From: Rhizophagus clarus
Taxonomy: Eukaryota; Glomeromycota; Glomeromycetes; Glomerales; Glomeraceae
Length of the DNA: 64,000 nt
Assembly: GCA_015698045.1 (NCBI GenBank)
Contig: BLAL01000218.1
Coordinates: 62,001-126,000 of the forward strand
Reading direction: 5' to 3'
Shown: piece after piece, positions 31,728 through 40,082 of the stretch
Numbering within the stretch: the first letter of the stretch is position 1
How the letters are laid out: the number at the start of each line of letters is the position of its first letter
Notes under the pieces: model-generated
What the model saw: the letters and a program-made list of their open reading frames with translations, nothing else
Told to the model about the DNA's origin: nothing
The model's database searches: none
Program-made: the position numbers and the translations under genes

Positions 31728-31853
31728 AGCCTGTAAATACTGCTTTTGGTGACAGCTCTATAACCGGAAACTGAAAAAATAGGAAATAATTAATTAAAGA
31801 AAAAATTTTATAAGTAAGTAATAGTGCGACGGTTAGAGTTAACACAATATCAA
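31728..31853 (+). promoter_or_regulatory. Duplicated leader/promoter module, copy 2
   Basis: Direct repeat of 22,912-23,035, strongest over 31,781-31,848. In copy 1 the repeat runs into an ATG; here the aligned triplet is ATA, and the polymerase ATG follows 7 bp later at 31,854. An in-frame GTG at 31,824 lies within this leader and is not a plausible start. Confidence 0.7.
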
Positions 31854-34800
31854 ATGTCTGATGCTTATCCAGAATATATAGAAGAATTTAGTATAGAAAT
31901 ATCTGATTTTAATCCGATTGGTCCTACTGCTCATATACCATTACCTGAAACTTTGCCAAAACGTAATAATGGAATTATAAATATTCAAAATAATGATGAC
32001 TGGTGTTTCAAGTGGAGTGTTCTAGGAGCTTTGCATCCTGTAAAAGTTCATCCAGAGAGAAATCCACATCGGCTATATGGAGGTTTTGTGGAAGAACTTA
32101 ATATGGAAGACATCCCAATTCCAGTGCCAGTCTCAACACCAGTTTATAAAAAGTTCGAAGAAAATAACCTAGAAATCAGTCTATGTGTCTATGAATGGCA
32201 TAACCAAAATAAGTGTCTTGAATTTCGTTATGTTTCAGAAAGAAGAGGGGAAGAATACAAGCAAGTAAATCTTCTAGTAATTACAGAAGATGATAGAAGT
32301 CATTACTGTATTATCAAAGATTTACATAAACTAGTATATAATCATAGCAAACATAAAGGGCGAAAATACATTTGCCGTTATTGTCTTCATGTATATTCTG
32401 CAGAGAAAGGATTAAAGGAGCATATACCAAAATGCAAAGGTCTAAATAATGCTTCTCAGCAACCTCAAATGCCAGTAAAAAATAGAAGCGTCAAAGCTTT
32501 CTATAATCATAAATGCATGCAACCAAACCCATATCGTATTTTCTGGGATCTTGAAATGTTAACCGAAAAACTAACCCCAGAAGAGAAAACAAAGTTAACC
32601 CATACAGAAAGATTACAGATGCACAAGCCGTGTGGCTATTGTTATGTAGTTGTTCGTATGGATAGTTCACTTAACTATGAGATTATGAGTCATGATCTAT
32701 ACAGAGGCCCAGATACGCTTGAAAGATTCGTTACAAAAATTGAGGTGGAGTTGGCAAATATACAGGAGGACTTATCAGCGCCTGCAGAAATGATCATGGC
32801 ACCAGGTGACCTGGAGGCATATAAAGAAGCAACCGAATGCTGGATTTGCAAAAAGTCTTTTATCAAGCCATCACAAGAAGCATTGCAAAAATTCGAAGAA
32901 GCAAAGCACAGTTTATTAGAAATCAAAGAATGGGAATTATGCATGGAAAAGGAATATCCTGAAAAGAAAAAGATACAGAAAGAATATTATGAAGCTCTAA
33001 GTGCACTTAACCGTAAAGTAAAAGACCACGATCATATAAGTGGCAAGTTCCGAGGTCCAGCTCATGATGCCTGTAATAAAAAGTTACGGATAGGATCTTT
33101 TGAGACAAAAGTGCCTCTCATCTGCCATAATTTTCGTGGGTATGATTCCCATCCGCTTATGAAAGTTGTAAGCAAGTTCACGGCTGATAAGCTAAATTGC
33201 ATTCCAGAAAATATTGGAAAGTATAAGGCCATGGATGTAGGTCAACTCCGATTTCTTGACAGTTTTCAGCATATGGCAATGGGATTAGATAAGTTAGTAG
33301 CAAGTCTAGGAGAAAACCCAGAAAAGTTCCCTCTAACTGTTAAGCATTTCACAGAGAAAAGCTACTCAATGGATAAGATCAAGCTTCTTTTCCGAAAAGG
33401 AGTATTCCCATATGATTGGACAAATGCATGGGAAAAATTTGACAGAACAAACATCCCGCCTAGAAAGGATTTCTATTCGCTTCTCAGTCAGCAAAATATC
33501 AGTAAGGAGGACTATGAATACGCTCAAAAAGTATGGCAAACATTTGAGATGCAAAGCTTTGGAGACTATCATGATCTTTACCTTGAGACAGACGTACTCT
33601 TACTAGCTGATGTATTTATGAACTATACCATCATATGTCTGCAAGATGATGGCTTAGACCCTTCCCACTACGTCTCAGCACCAGGAATGTTCAACGATTC
33701 ATTATATAAGAGCAGTGGAGTCGAACTCAAGCTCATGACAGATATGGACGAATATCTGATGGTTGAAAATGGTATCCGTGGAGGAATGACAATGGCAAGT
33801 CACCGATATGCCCAAGCTAATAATCTGAAATGTCCAGATTACGATTCTAGCAAGCCGGATTCCTGGATCATGTATGAGGATATGAATGCTTTATATTCAG
33901 GTGCAATGACCCAATACATGCCTACAGAAATATTGGGAAAAGTAAGCTTAGAACAGCTTCCAGACATACAAAGCATTGCACCAGATGCTGAAATAGGATA
34001 TACATTGGAAGTTGATCTAGAAGCCCCAGTGCACTTGCATGATTTCTTTTCAGATTATCCTTTAGCACCAGAAAAGCAGATAGTTCCAGAAGAATGGCTT
34101 AGCTTGTATAATGAAAGATTAGTGCAAGATAAAGAAGTTGGGGGCGGAAAATATACAACAGGAGAAAAGCTCGTCCAAACCCTTTATCCCAAAAAAAACT
34201 ACGTGATCCATTATCGTGCACTCCAGTTATACATGAAATTGGGGGTGAAAGTTACAAAGATTCACGGTGGATTAAAATTCCGGCAGTCTCCATGGATGAA
34301 AGACTATATTGAGGAAAATATTTGTAAACGCAAAATAGCTAAGGCCACTGGGGATGAGTTTGGAGTTATGTATTATAAGTTAAAAAATAATGCAGTCTTC
34401 GGCAAACAGATGGAGAATGTCCGTAAACATATGAGAGTAGAGCTACTTAGAACAGAAGAGGATAAAAAAATTAGGCGTCTAGCAAGTTCACCATTATATG
34501 TAGGCTTTAAAGCATTCGAAGGGGGCATCACAGCAGTTCACATGTTAAAAGGAACAGTAACTCTAAATAAACCAATTTATGTGGGGCAGGCAATTCTCGA
34601 CATTAGCAAGGCCATGATGTATAACTTTTGGTACGGTTACATAAAGCCTCGCTATGGAGATAAGGCCCGTCTACTTTATACAGATACAGACTCACTCATA
34701 ATGTGGATAGAAACTGAAGACATATATAAAGATCGAGCAGAAAGACCAGATATTTTCGATCTTAACTATTCAGGAGACTTATTTCTAATGAAGGATGAGA

Positions 34801-35252
34801 CAAAGGGGAACCCAATAGGCGAATCAATATGTTTAAAGCCAAAAATGTATTCAGTTCTTCCAGCAGGTCATGATCCTAAAACTCCCGATGATCCCGATTC
34901 AGAAGACCCTAAAAAGAAGCATGGCATCCAGAAGGCAAAGGGTGTTAAGAAATGCGTGGTTAAAAAGGAGCTTCGACATGACAAATTTCTAGAATGTCTC
35001 AGGACTAAGAAGCTAACCCGACATGATATGTATGGTCTCCGCAGTCATGATCATCAAATATATCTGGAGAGGGTAAATAAGATAGGACTGAATCCATATG
35101 ATAACAAGCGCTGGATCTTACTTGATGGGATTCGAACTCTTCCCTATGGACATTGGCGAATTGGATTATACAAACGCCTGGTAGCATCTGGAATATCTCC
35201 TGAGGAAGCAGAAGAAAGGGCTATGAAAGTTAAACTTCGAGTCAAGGAATAG
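31854..35252 (+). CDS. Family B DNA polymerase, protein-primed type (Polinton pPolB)
   Basis: 1,132 residues. N-terminal region: PLPETLPKRNNGIINIQNND with a CFKW motif and an HYCII strand (a papain/OTU-like Cys-His arrangement, inferred), then a zinc finger (CRYC...H...C, about 174-194). Exonuclease motifs: IFWDLEML (D232), NFRGYDSHPL (N426), YLETDVLLLADVF (D580). Between ExoI and ExoII is DHDHISGKFRGPAHDACN, a zinc/HNH-like insert common in this family. Polymerase motif A EDMNALYSGAM (D676), motif B KLKNNAVFGK (842-851), motif C YTDTDS (942-947, catalytic D944 and D946), then KPKMYSV. All catalytic residues are present. It should replicate the element from its ends using a protein primer (family knowledge). 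Ends TAG at 35,252. Confidence 0.95.
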   Translation: MSDAYPEYIEEFSIEISDFNPIGPTAHIPLPETLPKRNNGIINIQNNDDWCFKWSVLGALHPVKVHPERNPHRLYGGFVEELNMEDIPIPVPVSTPVYKKFEENNLEISLCVYEWHNQNKCLEFRYVSERRGEEYKQVNLLVITEDDRSHYCIIKDLHKLVYNHSKHKGRKYICRYCLHVYSAEKGLKEHIPKCKGLNNASQQPQMPVKNRSVKAFYNHKCMQPNPYRIFWDLEMLTEKLTPEEKTKLTHTERLQMHKPCGYCYVVVRMDSSLNYEIMSHDLYRGPDTLERFVTKIEVELANIQEDLSAPAEMIMAPGDLEAYKEATECWICKKSFIKPSQEALQKFEEAKHSLLEIKEWELCMEKEYPEKKKIQKEYYEALSALNRKVKDHDHISGKFRGPAHDACNKKLRIGSFETKVPLICHNFRGYDSHPLMKVVSKFTADKLNCIPENIGKYKAMDVGQLRFLDSFQHMAMGLDKLVASLGENPEKFPLTVKHFTEKSYSMDKIKLLFRKGVFPYDWTNAWEKFDRTNIPPRKDFYSLLSQQNISKEDYEYAQKVWQTFEMQSFGDYHDLYLETDVLLLADVFMNYTIICLQDDGLDPSHYVSAPGMFNDSLYKSSGVELKLMTDMDEYLMVENGIRGGMTMASHRYAQANNLKCPDYDSSKPDSWIMYEDMNALYSGAMTQYMPTEILGKVSLEQLPDIQSIAPDAEIGYTLEVDLEAPVHLHDFFSDYPLAPEKQIVPEEWLSLYNERLVQDKEVGGGKYTTGEKLVQTLYPKKNYVIHYRALQLYMKLGVKVTKIHGGLKFRQSPWMKDYIEENICKRKIAKATGDEFGVMYYKLKNNAVFGKQMENVRKHMRVELLRTEEDKKIRRLASSPLYVGFKAFEGGITAVHMLKGTVTLNKPIYVGQAILDISKAMMYNFWYGYIKPRYGDKARLLYTDTDSLIMWIETEDIYKDRAERPDIFDLNYSGDLFLMKDETKGNPIGESICLKPKMYSVLPAGHDPKTPDDPDSEDPKKKHGIQKAKGVKKCVVKKELRHDKFLECLRTKKLTRHDMYGLRSHDHQIYLERVNKIGLNPYDNKRWILLDGIRTLPYGHWRIGLYKRLVASGISPEEAEERAMKVKLRVKE

Positions 35253-35350
35253 AGACTTTATAACAAATATTTTTTCCGGAGGTAAAATTTTAAAAGAATA
35301 TAATTTTATTAATTAAAGTTTTTCTATTGCTATATTAGAAACATACAAAA

Positions 35351-35698
35351 ATGGTAGATCATAAAGATATAGAACTTGCGCAAGTCAAAGTCATAAAAAC
35401 TGCATTGCGAAAGGGCAAAAAATATGATAATCTTGCAAAAAATTATGGAGACTATCTAAAAAAACTGCGAGCTGAAAAGGATCCGAATAACTATATTAAA
35501 ACACTTGCAGTAAAGATGTTCCCTAAGGAAGAAGCATATACTGAAAGGCTAGAAAATTATCGCAAAAGGTATGAAGATAATGATCTATTTGCTAGCCTAG
35601 AGGAATTATATGAGCTTTATTATCAAATAGCTAAGGAGGAGAATCGCGAAAGGACAGACAATGAAATAGAAGAGATGCTCAAAGCAATGGCAATCTAG
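35351..35698 (+). CDS. Small charged helical protein (115 aa), unknown
   Basis: MVDHKDIELAQVKVIKTALR, Lys/Glu-rich and mostly helical throughout (EEAYTERLENYRKRYEDND). It lies 98 bp downstream of the polymerase on the same strand and just inside the right TIR. No zinc or catalytic motif. It may be an accessory DNA-binding or terminal protein, but nothing in the sequence proves that. Confidence 0.55.
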   Translation: MVDHKDIELAQVKVIKTALRKGKKYDNLAKNYGDYLKKLRAEKDPNNYIKTLAVKMFPKEEAYTERLENYRKRYEDNDLFASLEELYELYYQIAKEENRERTDNEIEEMLKAMAI

Positions 35699-35711
35699 TT
35701 GTCTTTGGCAA

Positions 35712-36897
35712 AGCTATTGTAAAACTGAAGCATTAACTAATTATTAATTAATCTTTTCAAATCTAGTAATAAAAAGTAGGATGATCGGTGAATATTCTTG
35801 CCCATTTCTCTGCAATACTGGAAAGATTTGCAATAACCCTTGCATTCGCCTAGAAGGTTGCCGATTTCATTGGAAAGCTAAAAAACGGGTACCATGCTCT
35901 GATTGTGGAAAGCCTACAGCTTCTGCTTGTGGCCGATGCCCAGATCATATTAGAGGCTATTATGTTACTCAATACTATGAAAGACTTCGATCACAGTTTT
36001 CTTCTGAATTTTTTTAGGGTGGCATTTCGTTAGACATTTATATAAAATATGCTATTTAATAAGCTAGCCTGCATTGAACCTGTTCTTGATTAAGAAAAAG
36101 TTGGGACAAAAATCTCGTTAGTCTTATTTAACAAATATGCTATTTAATGAGCTAGCTTGTGCAGAAGCCATTCTTGTATATAGAAAAGTTCGTTAGATTT
36201 AAGAAGTCACATGATTTTTTGTTATACTTATTTTCGTTAGACTTATTTAATAAATATGCTAATTGATGCGCTAGCCTGCATTAAACCTTTTCTTGATTAA
36301 GGAAAAGTTGGGACAAAAATCTCATTAGATTTATTTGATAAATATGTTAATTGATGCGTTACCTTACATTAAACCCGTTCTTGATTAAGGAAAAGTTAGG
36401 ACAAAAATCTCGTTAGACTTATTTTTTTCGTTAGACTTATTTAGGGGGTAATAAGGACCGTTAGATTTATTTTGGTTAGACTTATTTTTTTTCGTTAGAC
36501 TTATTTAGGGGGTAATAAGTACCGTTAGATTTATTTTGGTTAGACTTATTTAATAAATATGCCAATTAATACGCTAATCCTTGTAGAATTAATTCCTGAT
36601 ATATTTATTTTCGTTAGACTTATTTTTCGTTAGATTTATTTACAATAGAGAAATTACAATTCTAGAAGTCTTAGAAGCTTTTCTAATATATTAATAAAAA
36701 ATTGATATAGAAATTAACCTTCTAAGACGGCTAAAAGCTTTTCTAACACAATATAGAAATTAATATTCTAGATCTTTTAGAACTAATTCTCATATAATAA
36801 AAAAACGATATTGATTTTAACATTCAGGGGGTCGTAACACACAATAGCAAGGGGGGACGGACCTTACGGTCCTTAAACCCCCACTTTGCCATTGTGT
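35712..36897. repeat. Right terminal inverted repeat
   Basis: Reverse complement of 21,712-22,897. It contains the second Cys-rich gene (35,781-36,017), the iterated 'tcgttagac' motifs and the outer GC-rich inverted segment. The last bases are ...gccattgtgt. Confidence 0.9.
35781..36017 (+). CDS. Small Cys-rich (zinc-binding type) protein in the right TIR
   Basis: Second copy of the TIR gene at 22,592-22,828, also 78 codons and read toward the nearest element end. It differs at two positions (Ile after TGK, Leu after CIR) while every Cys and His is kept. It lies 83 bp after the 115-aa gene on the same strand. See the left copy for the Cys pattern. Confidence 0.6.
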   Translation: MIGEYSCPFLCNTGKICNNPCIRLEGCRFHWKAKKRVPCSDCGKPTASACGRCPDHIRGYYVTQYYERLRSQFSSEFF

Positions 36898-36902
36898 GTT
36901 TT
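36897..36902. repeat. Target-site duplication, right
   Basis: tgtttt, matching 21,706-21,711. The host repeat resumes directly after it ('ttatttcatattacaaaag'). Confidence 0.7.
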
Positions 36903-37560
36903 TTATTTCATATTACAAAAGTAAGAGAATAATTCCTGGTTCTAGAATATTGATTTTGGTAGTGTCACTGTCTTGTCAGTGCATGATCCCATCTTCAGTT
37001 CACAAGTCAGGTATTTTTACTTTGTAATAAATGAAAAGTTAGCATATTCTTTAATGAATATTAATTTAGAACTGGGTTGATTTTTAAATTTTATTTTGTT
37101 TATTTAGTTTATTCATTTTGCATATTACTAACCTTTGTGATGGTTGAAGCATATACTTTATCAAATCAATTGATTTGATGGGGCCTATATATTTTATTTA
37201 AATTTTTTTTTCTTTAATTAATATAGGATAAAGATTATCATGGAATTGGTTTGATATTTAATTTTATTTTTCTAATTTTTATTTAACTTCTTATATTACT
37301 AATTTTATGATTTTATTATAATTTTTGTATTTCTGAAATATAATTGACAATGCCATAAACAATTATTATAAATTAATAGCAATAAAGTTTAGTTTTTGAG
37401 AAGTAGTCTAGATCTAGAATATTGACTTTAGTAGTGTTAATGTCTTGTTAGTGCATAATCCCATCTTCAGTTCACAAGCCAGGTGTATTTCTACTTTGAA
37501 ATTGGTTTGATTTTTAAATTTTATTTTGTTTATTTAGTTTGTTAGAAAATCCTTAAAATA
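36903..37560. repeat. Host repeat copies right of the large element
   Basis: Two copies of the host repeat ('gtcactgtcttgtcagtg' at about 36,963; a diverged copy at about 37,430) plus the 'caatcaattgatttgatggg' block at about 37,165. The first resumes the copy interrupted by the 15-kb element. Confidence 0.7.
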
Positions 37561-37643
37561 AATAACAATGCCAATAATGAAAAAACAAAAAACCTGCACT
37601 ACCTTAGAACTTCAGCCTGGAAGTTACTATCCAGCTGAGAGAC

Positions 37644-37981
37644 TAGGAATGGCAACAGTCATGGTTATTAACTGGTCATGACCGGTTATAACTGTGACTG
37701 ATATCAGTAGGCCAAATGCTTCTGCCCAACCATTTAACCAACTGTTTTGACCGACCATTCGACCGACTGTTTAACTGACCATTTAACTGACCATTAACTG
37801 AACATTTAGCCAACCTTATTCATTTGATACTTATTTAACGAATTTAATGAATAGAGAAGTGAAATAATATTGATTAAACAGGTGTCAGGAAAATGATCAG
37901 CCATAATAGTCGGTCAGTCAAAGGTCCTTAACCGGTTATGACCGACCGATAACTGACTGTGACGGACCGTTGCCATCCCTA
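37644..37981. mobile_element. Non-autonomous hAT-like MITE
   Basis: Ends taggaatggcaac and gttgccatcccta are inverted. An 8-bp flank repeat differs at one base (tgagagac at 37,636, tgagaaac at 37,982). The interior is dominated by 'gaccg/accggttatgacc' motifs and iterated 'gaccgactgttt/gaccatttaact'. No coding sequence. Confidence 0.75.
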
Positions 37982-37989
37982 TGAGAAAC

Positions 37990-38930
37990 CTAAGGAAATA
38001 GGTATTAGCATTAGTAATCAGTTACTGACGCCTAATTATGTAAATAAACAAAATAATCATATAACCTAAAAAAAAATAAATTTGGAATCCACCCATCTGA
38101 TGCCTTCATGAAGCCAGTAGATCTAAAGGAAAAAAGGAAATGTACATTAACAACAATAGATTACTAATGACCAATTATTTATTCAATAAAGAATTGAACC
38201 TAAAAAGCTAAGGATCCTAAAAAGAAAGAGTGTTAGCACTCATCATCTGATGTATATATCAATATCAAATGATTTAAAAAAGAAAAACCTGGAACATAAT
38301 CATGATGTTAAATCTAAGGGACCTAGGAAAAAAAAAGAAATATGCATTAGTAATCAGTTACTAATGCCGAATTATTTACTCAACAAAGGATTGAATCAAA
38401 ACTAAAAAGAAAGTCAACACCTACACAATTGAAAGGTAAGTGACCTAGAAAATAAAGAAAATGGGATTAGTAATGATTACTAACGCCCAATTACTTATCC
38501 AAATAATGTCAAAATCTGAGACCTAAAAAAGATTCCATTGTCAAATTCAAATATCCGAACTAAATTTTTTTATTAATTAATAATTAGTATTCATAATCCG
38601 TTCAGCCAAACTCAAAAAGCTAAAAAAAATTTTACTTAGTCATCTGATTTACTGCAATACAGCCGAACCTAAAAATAAATTAATCACTTTATTTGCCACA
38701 ACACAGACAAACCTAAAAAAGCTAAAAAAAAAAATTTTAATTAGTCCAAACCTGAAATAGCTAAAAAAAATTAAAATGTTCCAAACTTAAAAAAAATTTC
38801 AGTTAGTCACCTGATAATACCGCAACAGTCAGAAAAACAACTGTACTGAGCATCTGTTAAGCAAACCTGAAAAAAACAAAAATAGTCATCTAATATAAAG
38901 GTACCTTCAGCCAAACCTAATGCATATACA
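37990..38930. repeat. Degenerate tandem-like repeats
   Basis: 'gtaatcagttactaatgcc'-type blocks recur at about 38,010, 38,160, 38,350 and 38,465. They are followed by many 'aacctaaaaaagctaaaaaa' and 'agtcatctgat' blocks to about 38,900. No gene is recognised. Confidence 0.55.
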
Positions 38931-40082
38931 AATGAACTTTATTCCTGAGGTAATTTTTTGCCTCCTATCATACTCATTCTCATACTCATACTCGATCTCA
39001 ATCTCATACTCATGAGTATGAGAATGAGAATGAGAATTAAATAATAAATATATAAGAATGAAAGGTCGCTTAGGATACTCAAATTACTAAAAAAGGAGAT
39101 TTTTTTTGAAAAAGGAAATTTTTTATTACGCAATTAGATTAACAATTTGGTAAACACATAAAAATTTATTTTTATGGTAGCACAATTCTCTTGACAAACC
39201 ATCCTTTATTATAAAATCACAAACATAATTTGTTACATTAAGTATGGGAGAGGTGATCCAGGGCATCTGGAAGTTGGATCATGGTGATGTTATTTTAATT
39301 AATACCAAATCCGATTCCTAAATTTCGATAAATTTCTGAGGAAGTTTATTAATTCAAGAAAATTAGCTAAAGTATAATGGCTTGATGAATTTAGTGAATT
39401 TATAATAATATGTGCACTCAATATTTGAAGTATATACAATGTATATCTTTTATCTATTAGTAAAACAGAAATAATTTTTTTATTTTCTTTAAAGATTAAT
39501 ATTAACATCTAAATTTAAAATAAGTCAACACGATCATTGAAGGTCAAATTAAACTTATTTGCAGTAACTATGAATAAATAAGGTAACAAATTATTTATGG
39601 TTCAACATTCGAATGCCTCAGACTCTTAGTCCCACAATTTTTGTATTTTTTCATTGAATACTTATAATTATTCTTTACATAATTTTATTAAATTATCGTT
39701 TAATTTTCTCACTTGTAAAAGATGAGAGTTTTGAAACGTTTAGTTTATATATTTCTAAATATTTTACTACAAAATAAAGATACTTTCTATAATTGACTAA
39801 GGACTTTAAATTTTTTTTTTTTTTTATTTTAATCCTTGAAACTTAAACAATATGCAAATCTAAAAAAAAAATTTTAATTCGTACAAAAAAAAATTCCATG
39901 TAACGCAAAATATTTACTCACTAGCTATTTAAAAGTTTATTATGTACTACAATAGTAACGTGACACAATAATAATTTTTGTTATAAATCGTAAATAAAAA
40001 AATTTCTTCTTTTCTTTTTGTTCACGTCTTAAATAAAGTTATCTATATAATAAATTAAAACAACACTTTATAATTAATTGTT
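38931..40082. other. Intergenic upstream of kinase copy B
   Basis: Contains a near-perfect palindrome of 'catactcatgagtatg' type at 38,965-39,036 (array of 'ctcata' on the left, 'tatgag' on the right) and AT-rich DNA. No gene is recognised. Confidence 0.5.

Larger units (their letters stand above)
21712..36897. mobile_element. Polinton/Maverick-like element with Gag-protease genes
   Basis: 15,186 bp bounded by inverted repeats (21,712-22,897 and 35,712-36,897) and a 5-6 bp target duplication, inserted into a host repeat. Gene order: Cys-rich TIR gene (-), 429-aa zinc-finger protein (+), rve integrase (-), Gag-like protein plus protease frames (+), coiled-coil protein (-), 71-aa protein (-), F-box/LRR (-), F-box (+), 64-aa protein (-), family B DNA polymerase (+), 115-aa protein (+), Cys-rich TIR gene (+). 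Genes are intronless, often overlapping by 10-25 bp, and less AT-rich than the host DNA. Polymerase plus rve integrase plus long TIRs is the Polinton hallmark. I do not recognise a double-jelly-roll capsid, an A32/FtsK ATPase or an Ulp1-like protease. The intact polymerase and integrase frames and nearly identical TIRs suggest recent activity. Confidence 0.9.

Noticed and set aside
31824-31853. Upstream GTG start for the polymerase
   Set aside because: It lies inside the leader duplicated in front of the 429-aa gene, and the first ATG is at 31,854 just before a plausible N-terminus.
21712-36897. Interpretation as an LTR retrotransposon
   Set aside because: The terminal repeats are inverted rather than direct, there is no reverse transcriptase or RNase H, and a family B DNA polymerase is present.
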